Source: Clostridium septicum | GTDB taxonomy: Bacteria; Bacillota; Clostridia; Clostridiales; Clostridiaceae | NCBI RefSeq assembly: GCF_003606265.1 | Contig: NZ_CP023671.1 | Span: 2,046,001-2,110,000, forward strand | DNA: 64,000 nt | Reading direction: 5' to 3' | Part shown: positions 1 to 9,354 of the stretch, in pieces | How positions within the stretch are numbered: the stretch's first letter is position 1 | Layout of the letters: every line of letters starts with the position of its first letter | Made by a program: the position numbers and the translations under genes | The notes under the pieces: model-generated | Told to the model about the DNA's origin: nothing | Databases searched by the model: none | The model's input: the letters and a program-made list of their open reading frames with translations, nothing else

Positions 1-527
1 TATGGGAGATGTTTATAGCATTTTTCAAGATAGGTGCATTCACATTTGGTGGAGGATATGCAATGATACCACTAATAGAAGAAGAGGTAGTCAATAGAAA
101 AAAGTGGTTAACTAAAGAGGAGTTTGTGGATATTTTAGTAGTTTCACAAAGTTTTCCTGGAGCATTAGCAGTAAATTGCTCTATATTTTTAGGATATAAA
201 ATAAGTGGATTTATAGGAGCTTTAATGGCTTTATTAGCAGTTGTATTACCATCATTTCTAATAATAATTATTATAGCCTCATTTTTTATGCAATTTAGAA
301 ATAATTATTATGTAAATGCTGCTTTCAAAGGTATAACAGCAGCAGTACCAATGTTAGTATTAATTGGAGCTATAAGTTTAGGAAAGGGTCTTGAAAGAAA
401 TATAAGAACTCTAATGACTATAATAGTTGCATTAATAGCCTTAGAAGTAATCAATGTACATCCTGTAATAGTAATATTAGCTTCAGCATTATATGGAATA
501 ATATTTTTAAGGAAGAGGGTGGAATAA
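1..527 (+). CDS. CHR-domain (chromate-type) transporter, first of a pair; 5' end outside window
   Basis: Membrane transporter subunit of the CHR (ChrA) family, which moves chromate or related oxyanions in characterised members; the substrate here is unknown. The conserved family block (KIGAFTFGGGYAMIP) lies near the N-terminus, followed by about five to six hydrophobic segments. The frame stays open to base 3 (Trp-Glu before the first internal Met at 9), so the true start is probably upstream of the window. At about 175 residues this is a single CHR domain, half of the long two-domain ChrA. The stop codon directly abuts the start of a second, homologous gene, the usual arrangement for paired short ChrA proteins that work together. 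Confidence 0.88.
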   Translation, partial: WEMFIAFFKIGAFTFGGGYAMIPLIEEEVVNRKKWLTKEEFVDILVVSQSFPGALAVNCSIFLGYKISGFIGALMALLAVVLPSFLIIIIIASFFMQFRNNYYVNAAFKGITAAVPMLVLIGAISLGKGLERNIRTLMTIIVALIALEVINVHPVIVILASALYGIIFLRKRVE

Positions 528-1052
528 ATGTCATTATTATTTAAATTATTTTTTTCATTCTTAAAAATAGGAACCTTTAGTTTTGGTGGAGGGTATGCTA
601 TGTTACCTTTTATAGAAAGGGAAATAGTGACTAAAAATCAATGGATTAATATGAATGAGTTTATGGACATTATAGGTATATCACAAATGACGCCAGGTCC
701 AGTAGCAATAAATTCTGCAACATTTGTAGGATATAAAGTAATAGGAGTTTCAGGGAGTATAGCAGCAACTTTGGGAGTAGTTTTAACATCATTTATATTA
801 GTATCTATAGCTAGTAAAGCATTAACAAGCTTTAAAAATTCGGTTATAGTAAAATCTGCATTGCTTGGAATGAGACCGGTATTAATAGCATTAATAATTT
901 CTGCATTTTTAAGATTGGCAAAGGAATCATATTTAGATTTAAAAAGTTTAGTAATAACTACGATAATAGGAATAGTATTGTTATCAAAGAAGGTACATCC
1001 GATATTAGTAATTGTTTTAGCAGCTATATTAGGAATTATATTTTATATATAA
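528..1052 (+). CDS. CHR-domain (chromate-type) transporter, second of a pair
   Basis: Second single-domain CHR transporter (174 residues). It carries the same N-terminal motif (KIGTFSFGGGYAMLP) and the ISQMTPGPVAINSATF block typical of the family, then several membrane helices. The ATG follows the preceding TAA with no gap, and a ribosome site (AGGAAGAGGGTGG) lies in the end of the upstream gene, so translation is coupled. The two partners are only moderately similar, so this is an old pair rather than a recent duplication. Family known; ion transported is inference. Confidence 0.9.
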   Translation: MSLLFKLFFSFLKIGTFSFGGGYAMLPFIEREIVTKNQWINMNEFMDIIGISQMTPGPVAINSATFVGYKVIGVSGSIAATLGVVLTSFILVSIASKALTSFKNSVIVKSALLGMRPVLIALIISAFLRLAKESYLDLKSLVITTIIGIVLLSKKVHPILVIVLAAILGIIFYI

Positions 1053-1072
1053 ATAAAATTGAGGTAGAAGAA

Positions 1073-2236
1073 ATGGAAAAGAAACTTAAAAAAGCTTATG
1101 AAAAAGCATTATCATTATATAATAATGGAGAATTAAATAAAGCACTAAAGTGTTGTGAAGATGGAATATCAAATGATCTTAAAAATTCAGATTTATTAAA
1201 TTTAAAAGGTTTAATTCTTTATGTAAAAGGGGATTTAAAAGGGGCAGTATCTATATGGAAGATAAATAAGGCTTGTAATTCTGATATTATGTCTGATTCT
1301 TATATAAAAGATTCTATAGAAGATAAGAGAAGACTAGAATTATTTCAGAAAGCACAAAAGCTTATTAAAAATTTACATATAGATGAAGCTATTGAACTTT
1401 TAGAGTTATGTTTAGAAAGTGATTTTAATTCTATACAAGTAAATAACTCTTTGTCTATCTGTTATCTAAAAAGAGGTGAAGTTGATAAGTGTAGGTTATA
1501 TTTAAATAAGGCACTTTCTATTGATAAAACTGATAAAGTAAGTTTAAGTATTTTAAAAGATTTAGGGATATATAAAGATGTTAAAGAACCAAAGTATAGA
1601 AAAGTTATAACTTTTGTAATTATTTTGGCTATCATTTTAGGAGGAGCTTCAGTATTTGTTTTTAAAAATTTAAATAAAAGCAAAGAGAATATAGCTGAAA
1701 ATGTTGGTAAACAAGAAGAACAACAAGAAAAAGTGGAAGAGAAGACAGAAGAAAAACCAGAGGAAAAATTACAAAAGAATATAGAAAATGAAAAATTAGA
1801 TAAAGTTGAAGATAATAGTGAAAAGCAAAATGATGGAGTAATTGCTGAAGAGGTTCCTTTAACATTAGATGAGGTTGGAAATTTTTATATTGATGCAACA
1901 ACAAAATTTGGAGAGGGAAATTATCAAGTAGCTAAAGAATTATTAAATAAGGCCATAAAATATTCTGATAAAAGTTATTTAAATGATGATATATTATTTT
2001 TATTAGCTTCAACAGAAGAAAAGTTAGGAAATGTAGATAATTCTATAAAAAACTTTGAGAAATATATAAGTCTTTATGAAAATGGGGATTATATAGAAGA
2101 GACATGTTATAAATTAGCTTTATTATATAAAGATAAGGATAAAGAAAAAAGTAAGATTTATGCATATAAGCTTGTTTATAACCACCCAGAATCAATATAT
2201 AACAATGATAATATAGATTCTATTCTCAAAAATTAA
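1073..2236 (+). CDS. TPR-repeat single-pass membrane protein
   Basis: A 387-residue protein with tetratricopeptide-like helical repeats at about residues 1-160, one transmembrane helix at about 177-197, a highly charged Lys/Glu-rich linker at about 200-255, and a second TPR-like helical region to the end. There is no signal peptide, so the N-terminal TPRs should be cytoplasmic and the C-terminal half outside. It follows the CHR pair by about 20 bases with a GAGGTAGAAG ribosome site and precedes the dipeptidase gene by 17 bases, so co-transcription is likely. TPR domains mediate protein-protein contacts; no specific function can be assigned. Confidence 0.75.
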   Translation: MEKKLKKAYEKALSLYNNGELNKALKCCEDGISNDLKNSDLLNLKGLILYVKGDLKGAVSIWKINKACNSDIMSDSYIKDSIEDKRRLELFQKAQKLIKNLHIDEAIELLELCLESDFNSIQVNNSLSICYLKRGEVDKCRLYLNKALSIDKTDKVSLSILKDLGIYKDVKEPKYRKVITFVIILAIILGGASVFVFKNLNKSKENIAENVGKQEEQQEKVEEKTEEKPEEKLQKNIENEKLDKVEDNSEKQNDGVIAEEVPLTLDEVGNFYIDATTKFGEGNYQVAKELLNKAIKYSDKSYLNDDILFLLASTEEKLGNVDNSIKNFEKYISLYENGDYIEETCYKLALLYKDKDKEKSKIYAYKLVYNHPESIYNNDNIDSILKN

Positions 2237-2253
2237 TTATAGGATGTGGTTTT

Positions 2254-3429
2254 TTGATAACAATAATAAAGGGTATAAAAATATATGCTCCAGACTATAG
2301 AGGAATTAAGGATGTAGTTGTTCTAGGGGATAAAATAGAAGATATATTTGATGATATACAGATTCCAGAAAAGTTTGTTGAAATTGATGTTATAGATGGA
2401 AGAAATAAAATTCTATTTCCAGGATTTATAGATTGTCATGTTCACATAATAGGTGGAGGAGGAGAAGGTGGATTTAAAACCAGAACTCCAGAGATACCTT
2501 TTACTGAATTAACAAAGGCTGGTATAACTACAGTTGTTGGATGTATTGGAACAGATGGAGTATGTAGAAATATGAGAAGTTTAATAGCCAAAGCTAAAGC
2601 TTTAGAAGAAGAGGGGATAACTACTTTTTGTTACACAGGATCATATGAAATTCCGGTTAAGACTATAACTGAAAGCATTAAAGGAGATTTAATGATGGTA
2701 GATAAAGTTATAGGAGTGGGAGAAGTTGCATTATCTGATAATAGAAGTTCACAAGCAACATTTAATGAATTTGTAAATACTGTTGCCCAAGCAAGAGTTG
2801 GAGGTCTTTTATCAGGAAAAGCAGGTATAGTTAATGTACACTTGGGTGATGGCGCAAGAAAGTTAGATTATCTATTCTCATTAATAGAAGAAACAGAAAT
2901 ACCTCCAACACAATTATTACCAACACATATAAATAGGAGTAGAAAATTATTTAAAGTTGGAGAAGAGTATGTAAAAAAAGGTGGGTTTATCGATTTAACA
3001 ACAAGTTCCGATCCTAGGTTTCTAGAGCCGGGAGAATTGAGAGCTAGTGATGGATTAAAAGAATTACTAAATAATGGATTGGATATTGAACATATCACAT
3101 TTTCATCAGATGGTAACGGAAGTATGCCCATCTTTGATGTAAATGGACATCTAACTGGTCTCGGGATATGCAAAGTTTCAACTCTATATGGAGAGGTTAA
3201 GGAAAGTATAAAAACACATAATATAAAAATAGAGGATGCCATAAGAGTTATAACATCTAACGTAGCAAAAGTATTAAAATTACATAATAAAGGCACAATT
3301 GAAAAAGGGAAGGATGCTGATTTAGTTTTAGTAGATGAAAATACTTTAGAAATAGATAAAGTATTTGCAAAGGGAAAGCTTATGGTTAATAATGGTGAAG
3401 CTATAATAAAGGGAACTTTTGAACACTAA
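2254..3429 (+). CDS. iadA: Isoaspartyl dipeptidase (beta-aspartyl peptidase)
   Basis: Metal-dependent amidohydrolase of peptidase family M38 that cleaves dipeptides with a beta-aspartyl bond, which arise from damaged proteins. The sequence shows the binuclear-metal HxH motif (GFIDCHVHIIGGGGEGGF, about residues 60-77), the His in PTHINR, and the catalytic Asp in TFSSDGNGSMP near residue 290. Length (391) fits the family. The start is TTG at 2254, inside the frame and 17 bases after the TPR gene; the ribosome site (GGATGTGG) is weak, consistent with coupling. A strong hairpin terminator follows at once. Confidence 0.93.
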   Translation: MITIIKGIKIYAPDYRGIKDVVVLGDKIEDIFDDIQIPEKFVEIDVIDGRNKILFPGFIDCHVHIIGGGGEGGFKTRTPEIPFTELTKAGITTVVGCIGTDGVCRNMRSLIAKAKALEEEGITTFCYTGSYEIPVKTITESIKGDLMMVDKVIGVGEVALSDNRSSQATFNEFVNTVAQARVGGLLSGKAGIVNVHLGDGARKLDYLFSLIEETEIPPTQLLPTHINRSRKLFKVGEEYVKKGGFIDLTTSSDPRFLEPGELRASDGLKELLNNGLDIEHITFSSDGNGSMPIFDVNGHLTGLGICKVSTLYGEVKESIKTHNIKIEDAIRVITSNVAKVLKLHNKGTIEKGKDADLVLVDENTLEIDKVFAKGKLMVNNGEAIIKGTFEH

Positions 3430-3471
3430 AAAAAGCAAGACTTTAGAATAATCTAAAGTCTTGCTTTTTTT
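3428..3471. terminator. Bidirectional rho-independent terminator (iadA / SleB-like)
   Basis: A-rich start, 12-13 bp perfect stem (AAGCAAGACTTTAGA with its complement), four-base loop, then a T-run; the mirror-image A-run serves the convergent gene on the other strand. Confidence 0.93.
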
Positions 3472-4057
3472 AATTAGTTTTAAAAAATAGATGTTGACCG
3501 ATAGTTTTACTATCGTTTTTTTGAATATTTTCCATCCAAGTGCAAGTTGATATAGTTGGATTATAAAAAAATAATGCTTCATTTGTTGGATCGTTTCCTT
3601 TTATGGCATCGTAAACAGCATTAAAACATTCTTTATTTGGATCACCAGGAATTTCTCCATTAACCACACATGAAAATGCATAAGGTTGGAAAATTACTTC
3701 TTTAACTGTATTTGGAAAACTTTGATCTAAAACTCGGTTTAAAATTACCGATGCAACTGCTACCTTACCCTCATAGGGTTCACCCTTACTTTCGGCATAA
3801 ACAATTTTAGCCATTAAGTTTAAATCTTCTTCAGTTAAGTAAATTAAATTATTATTATGATTAAAAACTTCCACCACATTATTAGGTGCATCTATAAAAG
3901 TATTATTGTTGTCTTGTTTTAAGTTTTCATCTTTAGCTAATGTATTTATAGATGAGGTAGTATCATCTAACATTTTACACGCTAAAGTTGAAGTTATTAT
4001 ATTTACTGAAAAAGAAAGGGTTAAAAAGAAAATAAATAGATGTTTTAAATATTTCAT
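3470..4057 (-). CDS. SleB-type cell wall / spore cortex hydrolase
   Basis: Exported peptidoglycan hydrolase of the Hydrolase_2 (SleB/CwlJ) family. Residues 1-27 form a signal peptide (hydrophobic core then STLAC). The catalytic domain is at about residues 75-195, with the conserved YAESKGEP segment containing the catalytic Glu, ASVILNRV, and the C-terminal NPTIS...W motif. It lacks the peptidoglycan-binding domain of full-length SleB, so it could be a vegetative or sporulation paralog. A ribosome site (AGGAGGTTATTT) precedes the ATG. It is convergent with iadA. Confidence 0.88.
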   Translation of the reverse strand: MKYLKHLFIFFLTLSFSVNIITSTLACKMLDDTTSSINTLAKDENLKQDNNNTFIDAPNNVVEVFNHNNNLIYLTEEDLNLMAKIVYAESKGEPYEGKVAVASVILNRVLDQSFPNTVKEVIFQPYAFSCVVNGEIPGDPNKECFNAVYDAIKGNDPTNEALFFYNPTISTCTWMENIQKNDSKTIGQHLFFKTN

Positions 4058-4134
4058 AAATAACCTCCTTTTGGATATAACCCAATCAAAATATAGTATT
4101 AACCAAAAGGGAAAAAAAATACTAAAAATTTATT

Positions 4135-5124
4135 TTATATTTTCATATTTTTATATTTATCATAACTATTTAGAACATCTTGAAATTTTGATTTAGCATT
4201 TTCATAATTTCTATCAATTTCTTTACTATATTTATTTAAGTCAGAGCATCCTTTCTCAAAAGTAACAGCCTCTTTCATAGATTTAATATAAACATCATAG
4301 ATTTTTAAAAATTCCTGTAATGAATTATAAAATTCCATACATCCATCTGGAATGGACATAGAATGAACATTATTTTTTAAATCTTCAAGTAACTTCTCCT
4401 TTTCACTTATATCATCTAAGATTACTTTAAGATCTCTTTTATCTTCTTTTACTTTTTGAATTGCAGGTGTTAAATCCTGACACAATTTATCTATGGTTGA
4501 GGTAAAAGAATCTAATATAAGAACAAATTCACGTTTTTGAATATTTTTAATGTCATTATCTCTATTTACTTTAATTATGGTATTTACATAATTATTTGCA
4601 TTATCAAAAAAAAGTAATGATTTTTCAGAAAATCTTATATAAATATTATTTTCAGCTAAAGAATTATAGGAATTTAAACAATTTTCCTTATAGGTATTAA
4701 ATTCATTAATTTCATCACCAGATTTGATATTTGAAGAGTCACTAATTATATGAAAACAAAAATCATATAAAGTTATAGTGGTAGCTAGTGAATCAGATAG
4801 ATTTGATTTTATTTTTGAATCTATATCTGATTTTATTTCAACTTCAGATATCTTAGATGATAATTCTTTTAATTTTTTTGATGAATTATTAAGTGTTTCT
4901 ATAGATTTTTTTGTATCAATAGTAAGGTCATCAACGCAGTCTTCTAGAGATAAGTTAATTTTATTTATCTCCTTTGCAATATTATTAAACTCTTTCATGG
5001 TTTTACTAAGGCCTGTATATTGAAAAATAAAAATTACTATTAGTGTGGTAAAAAAAGCGGTAGAAATTAATGCGATAATAAAAATACGATTTTCTTGAAT
5101 AAGAGATTTAAGTTTATCATTCAT
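4135..5124 (-). CDS. Hypothetical membrane-anchored coiled-coil protein
   Basis: A 329-residue protein not recognised by family. It has a short basic N-terminus, one membrane helix at about residues 14-36, and an otherwise hydrophilic, Lys/Glu/Ser-rich body with heptad-like patterns (KSIETLNNSSKKLKELSSKI) that predicts long coiled coils, probably outside the membrane. The ribosome site AGGAGGATATAGT precedes the ATG. It is transcribed away from cdaA; the 164-base gap holds the divergent promoters. No domain supports a function. Confidence 0.6.
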   Translation of the reverse strand: MNDKLKSLIQENRIFIIALISTAFFTTLIVIFIFQYTGLSKTMKEFNNIAKEINKINLSLEDCVDDLTIDTKKSIETLNNSSKKLKELSSKISEVEIKSDIDSKIKSNLSDSLATTITLYDFCFHIISDSSNIKSGDEINEFNTYKENCLNSYNSLAENNIYIRFSEKSLLFFDNANNYVNTIIKVNRDNDIKNIQKREFVLILDSFTSTIDKLCQDLTPAIQKVKEDKRDLKVILDDISEKEKLLEDLKNNVHSMSIPDGCMEFYNSLQEFLKIYDVYIKSMKEAVTFEKGCSDLNKYSKEIDRNYENAKSKFQDVLNSYDKYKNMKI

Positions 5125-5288
5125 ATACTATATCCTCCTAAAATATTTCTTTACATAAATTTATATTATAGTTAGTTAAAAAATATTATAAAATTTAAAT
5201 AAATTTTTAGATTTAGTAACTGAATATGTTAAGAATTTAGGAATTGGTGTATAATTAATTGTATAGACTAATTAGGGGGTGACCCAAG

Positions 5289-6146
5289 GTGAATGAAATT
5301 ATACTATTAGTAGTAAATTCAATTAAAAATATATCAATATATTCAGTTTTGGATATATTAGTTGTAGCTTATATATTTTACAAAGGTTATGTACTTATAA
5401 AAGAAACAAGAGCAGAGCAACTTTTAAAGGGAATTATATTAATAATAGTACTTATACCTATAAGCTATATACTTAAATTAGATATGCTATATTTTATTTT
5501 AAATAAGACTTTAACAATAGGTGTTTTATCTGTAATAATTATATTTCAACCAGAAATTAGAAGAGCGCTAGAGCATATTGGAAGAAGTGCTTTTGAAGAA
5601 TTTCATAATATACAAGACCAAGAAAAGCGAAATATTGCAATAAATGAAATTGTTACAGCAGTTGCTAATTTAGCAGAATCTAAAACAGGTGCATTAATAG
5701 CTATTGAGCAAGCAACTGGCTTAGGTGAAGTTTTAAATTCAGGTACAATTTTAGAAGCAAGAATAACTTCTAATTTATTAGAAAATATATTTGTGGTTAA
5801 TACACCATTACATGATGGAGCTACAATAATTAGAAAAGATAAAATTTTAGCTGCTGGTTGTGTTCTTCCCTTAACTAATAATATAAATATAAATAAAAAG
5901 CTAGGTACAAGACATAGAGCAGCAATAGGATTATCGGAAACTTCAGATGCACTTGTAATAATAGTATCAGAAGAAACAGGAGTAATATCTTTAGCTATTA
6001 ATGGTAGACTTACAAGAAATTATGATAAAGAAAAGTTAAGAATAATTTTATTAAGAATAATGGAAAATAGAGAGAGTAAGAGGGTTAAATCAGCTGGAGA
6101 GAAGGTGAAAACATGGATAAAAGGGATAAAAACAAAAGAGGAATAG
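5289..6146 (+). CDS. cdaA: Diadenylate cyclase CdaA
   Basis: Membrane-bound enzyme that joins two ATP into cyclic di-AMP, a second messenger for potassium, osmotic and cell-wall homeostasis. Three membrane helices lie in residues 1-80, and the DAC domain follows with its DGA motif (PLHDGATII, about residue 176) and RHR motif (GTRHRAAIGLSE, about residue 207), both needed for catalysis. The start is GTG, 8 bases after a GGGGGTG ribosome site. The end overlaps cdaR by 34 bases, so the pair is translationally coupled. A TATAAT-like -10 lies at 5250-5255. Confidence 0.96.
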   Translation: MNEIILLVVNSIKNISIYSVLDILVVAYIFYKGYVLIKETRAEQLLKGIILIIVLIPISYILKLDMLYFILNKTLTIGVLSVIIIFQPEIRRALEHIGRSAFEEFHNIQDQEKRNIAINEIVTAVANLAESKTGALIAIEQATGLGEVLNSGTILEARITSNLLENIFVVNTPLHDGATIIRKDKILAAGCVLPLTNNININKKLGTRHRAAIGLSETSDALVIIVSEETGVISLAINGRLTRNYDKEKLRIILLRIMENRESKRVKSAGEKVKTWIKGIKTKEE

Positions 6147-7363
6147 TTCCAGTAATATGTCTTTTACTATCTATTGGTTTATGGTTTTATGTAACAAATG
6201 TTGAGAATCCAAGGCGAAGCTATGAATTGAAAGATGTTCCAGTTGAAATTTATAATGCAGAAACTCTAGTTGATTCTAAGTTAGCTTTAGTTCCTGATCA
6301 AAAATTTTATGTTAATTTAAAATTAGAGGGATATGGAAGCGATATATATAAAATCAAGGAAAGTGATTTTAAGATAACGGTAGATTTAAGTGATTATGCA
6401 TTAAAAAAAGGGGAAAATAAAATTCCAGTAAGTATTGAGAAATCACCAGCAAATATAAATATAAAAAATGATAGTAGTCTTACTATTAGCATAATGTTAG
6501 AAGAATTAGTAGAAAAGAGTTTTCAAATAAAGCCTAGGATCTCAATAACAACAAAATCAGGATTTTTTGCAAGTGAACCGGATATAAATCCTCAAGAAAT
6601 ACAGGTATCAGGGGCACAATCTTTAGTAAATAGAGTTAGTAGTATAGTAGTAACTGGTGAAGAGCATGATGTTTCAAGTGATGTTAAATCTTCATATAAA
6701 TTAGAACCTTTAGATAGTGCGGATAAATTAGTTGAGGGGGTACATTTATCGCAAGATGTAGTGGATGTTGTTATTAAAATTAGCCAAGGAAAAAGTGTTC
6801 CACTAAAAATTAATACAGTTGGTCAATTACCTGCTGGAATGAAGCTAAAAACTTTAGAGGCTACAAGAAAAACAGTAGAGCTTTTAGGACCTAAGGATTT
6901 ATTAGATAAGATTACAGAAGTTCAAAGTACACCATTAGATTTATCAACTTTTAATGGTGATGGAGAGACAAACCTAACTGTAGTAATTCCAGAAGGGTTA
7001 AGTATCAAACAAGGAGAAGAATATGTAAATGTAAAGCTTACTGTCAGTAAGATTGTTAGTAAGAATTTTGAAGTTGCATTTACATTAAAAGGAGCCTTAG
7101 AAGGATTAAAAATAACTCCAACTAAAAATACTGTAAAAGTTAGTATTTCAGGATATGATGATGAAATAGAGAATGTAACAGTAGATAACATAAAGGCTGA
7201 ATTAAATGTTGAATCATTTAAAGATGAAGGAACCTTTTCAGTTTCACCAATAGTTACCCTTATAGGTTTAGATGAAAAATTTACTATAGGAAATATTGAA
7301 AAAATAGAATTTACGGTTGTAAAAGAAGTCGAACAAAAACCAGAAGAGAATATTCCTCATTAA
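6113..7363 (+). CDS. cdaR: YbbR-domain protein CdaR, regulator of CdaA
   Basis: Single-pass membrane protein whose extracytoplasmic YbbR domains bind CdaA and modulate c-di-AMP synthesis in Firmicutes. Residues 8-27 form the membrane helix (VPVICLLLSIGLWFYVTNV), then about four YbbR repeats of roughly 80 residues extend to the end. It starts inside cdaA with an AGAAGGTG ribosome site. In many Firmicutes glmM comes next; here glmM is about 5.5 kb downstream, after five other genes and several terminators. Confidence 0.93.
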   Translation: MDKRDKNKRGIVPVICLLLSIGLWFYVTNVENPRRSYELKDVPVEIYNAETLVDSKLALVPDQKFYVNLKLEGYGSDIYKIKESDFKITVDLSDYALKKGENKIPVSIEKSPANINIKNDSSLTISIMLEELVEKSFQIKPRISITTKSGFFASEPDINPQEIQVSGAQSLVNRVSSIVVTGEEHDVSSDVKSSYKLEPLDSADKLVEGVHLSQDVVDVVIKISQGKSVPLKINTVGQLPAGMKLKTLEATRKTVELLGPKDLLDKITEVQSTPLDLSTFNGDGETNLTVVIPEGLSIKQGEEYVNVKLTVSKIVSKNFEVAFTLKGALEGLKITPTKNTVKVSISGYDDEIENVTVDNIKAELNVESFKDEGTFSVSPIVTLIGLDEKFTIGNIEKIEFTVVKEVEQKPEENIPH

Positions 7364-7379
7364 AGCTTACAATATATTA

Positions 7380-7420
7380 TATAAGCTGCACAATATAAGT
7401 AATATTGTGCAGCTTATATT
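7380..7420 (+). terminator. Hairpin after cdaR
   Basis: Perfect 16-bp stem (ATAAGCTGCACAATAT and its complement) with a four-base loop and only a short, mixed T/A tail, so termination strength is uncertain. Confidence 0.7.
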
Positions 7421-7535
7421 TTATAAAAGTTAATTGGTAATTGATAGTTTTCTATGAAATAAAAATTAATATTAATAGAGAAAATTATATGTTAAAATAA
7501 GTTACTAGAAAAATAAAATAAGTAAGGGTGATAAG

Positions 7536-9134
7536 ATGACAATAAGAATAAATAATATTGTTCTAAAAATAGATGAAGATAAATCAATATTAAATAAGAA
7601 GATAGCAAAAAAATTAAGAATATCAGAATCGGAAATTAAAAATTTAAGAATAATAAAAGAAAGCTTAGATGCAAGAAAAAAAAATGATATTAAATTTACA
7701 TATTGTGTTGATATAGAACATTCAAATGAAAAAAAATTAGTAAATAAATTAAAAGATAAGGATGTTCGATTGGAAGATAAGGAATATGATACGCAAATAA
7801 AAATGGGAAGTGAAGAATTAAAAAATAGACCAGTTGTAGTTGGATTAGGTCCAGCTGGATTATTTGCAGCATTATTACTAGCGGAAAAAGGTTATAAACC
7901 ATTGGTGATAGAAAGAGGAGAAGATGTTGATAAAAGAACTAAGACTGTGGATAAATTTTGGGAGACAGGAGAATTAAATTTAGAGTCAAATGTTCAGTTT
8001 GGGGAAGGTGGAGCTGGTGCATTTTCAGATGGTAAATTAACTACAAGAATTAAAGATAGAAGATGTGATTATGTATTAAGGGAGTTAGTTAAAGCCGGTG
8101 CACCAGATGATATTACGTATGTTGGAAAACCTCATGTTGGAACAGATATTTTAAAAGAAGTAGTTAAGAATATAAGAGAAAAAATAAAAAAATTAGGAGG
8201 AGAAGTATTATTTTCTTCTAGATTGGAGTTAGTAAATTCAGAGAATAATAAACTTAAAAGTATAATAGTTAACGGGAATGAAATACCATGTGAAGCATTA
8301 GTTCTTGCAATAGGCCATAGTTCAAGAGATACATATGAGATGTTATATAAACAAGGAATATCTATGGAACCAAAAGCCTTTGCTATTGGAGTAAGAATAG
8401 AACATCCTCAAGAACTAATTAATAAAAGTCAATATGGAGATGCTTATGAACATCCAAGATTGAAGGCAGCAGAATATAGATTAACTTATCAAAGTGAAAC
8501 TTTAGGAAGAGCAGTATATTCATTTTGTATGTGTCCAGGTGGGGTAGTGGTAGCTGCAGCTTCTGAATCAGAAAGACTAGTTTCTAATGGGATGAGTTAT
8601 CATGCAAGGGATTTAGAAAATGCAAATTCCGCTTTAGTTGTAACTGTAGGACCAGATGATTTTAAAGGGGATTCTCCACTTAAAGGAATGGAATTTCAAA
8701 GACACTATGAAAGTCTAGCTTATAAATTAGGAGGTGGAAACTATAAAGCACCAGTACAATTAGTTGGAGACTTTATGGAAGATAGAGTAAGTGAAAAGTT
8801 AGGTAAAGTTATCCCAAGTTATACAGCCGGATATGTATTTAGAGATTTAAGAGAGTGTTTACCATCATATGTTGTAGAAGCATTAAAAGAAGGAATAAGT
8901 AATTTTGATAGAAAAATAAAGGGTTATGGAAATAAGGATGCTGTTTTAACAGGAATAGAAACTAGAACATCTGCACCAGTTAGAATAACAAGAACAGAAA
9001 ACTTGGAGAGCATTTCTATGGAAGGATTATATCCAACAGGTGAAGGGGCAGGATTTGCAGGAGGAATTATTTCAGCAGCTGTAGATGGAATAAAAGTAGC
9101 TGAAAAAATAATAAGTAAATTTAAGATACAATAA
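7536..9134 (+). CDS. NAD(P)/FAD-dependent oxidoreductase (uncharacterised dehydrogenase family)
   Basis: Flavoprotein of 532 residues. An N-terminal domain of about 100 residues precedes the dinucleotide-binding motif (VVGLGPAGLFAALLLAEKG, about residues 101-119) ending in the acidic residue of VIERGE. The family signature GEGGAGAFSDGKLTTR lies at about residues 155-170, and the second FAD contact GLYPTGEGAGFAGGI near the C-terminus. This corresponds to a widespread clostridial family annotated only as FAD-dependent dehydrogenase; the substrate is unknown. It has its own leader and terminator, so it is a separate transcription unit between cdaR and ptb. Confidence 0.85.
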   Translation: MTIRINNIVLKIDEDKSILNKKIAKKLRISESEIKNLRIIKESLDARKKNDIKFTYCVDIEHSNEKKLVNKLKDKDVRLEDKEYDTQIKMGSEELKNRPVVVGLGPAGLFAALLLAEKGYKPLVIERGEDVDKRTKTVDKFWETGELNLESNVQFGEGGAGAFSDGKLTTRIKDRRCDYVLRELVKAGAPDDITYVGKPHVGTDILKEVVKNIREKIKKLGGEVLFSSRLELVNSENNKLKSIIVNGNEIPCEALVLAIGHSSRDTYEMLYKQGISMEPKAFAIGVRIEHPQELINKSQYGDAYEHPRLKAAEYRLTYQSETLGRAVYSFCMCPGGVVVAAASESERLVSNGMSYHARDLENANSALVVTVGPDDFKGDSPLKGMEFQRHYESLAYKLGGGNYKAPVQLVGDFMEDRVSEKLGKVIPSYTAGYVFRDLRECLPSYVVEALKEGISNFDRKIKGYGNKDAVLTGIETRTSAPVRITRTENLESISMEGLYPTGEGAGFAGGIISAAVDGIKVAEKIISKFKIQ

Positions 9135-9178
9135 TGAATTAATATTAGCGAAAAAAGTAATACGAAATATAATTTAGA

Positions 9179-9213
9179 AAATTCTGAAAATTAAAGTTTT
9201 CAGAATTTTTTTT
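9179..9213 (+). terminator. Rho-independent terminator
   Basis: Stem AATTCTGAAAA / TTTTCAGAATT with a six-base loop and a run of eight T. Confidence 0.93.
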
Positions 9214-9354
9214 GATAAAATGGAATTATAGGAAAAATTTGTTGTATTCATAAGGGTGAATTGTTATAAAATTAACAAATTATTTTAATATACCTATCTA
9301 ATTTAAATAGAATGGTAATATTTAAAATAAAGTGAAAAATGGAGAGGTGCAAAA

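Noticed and set aside
9-1052. The two CHR genes as a recent tandem duplication
   Set aside because: Only family motifs are shared; DNA identity is low across the rest, so they are old paralogs.
2868-3296. Antisense frame within isoaspartyl dipeptidase
   Set aside because: Mirror of a conserved enzyme; no start signals and no recognisable protein pattern.
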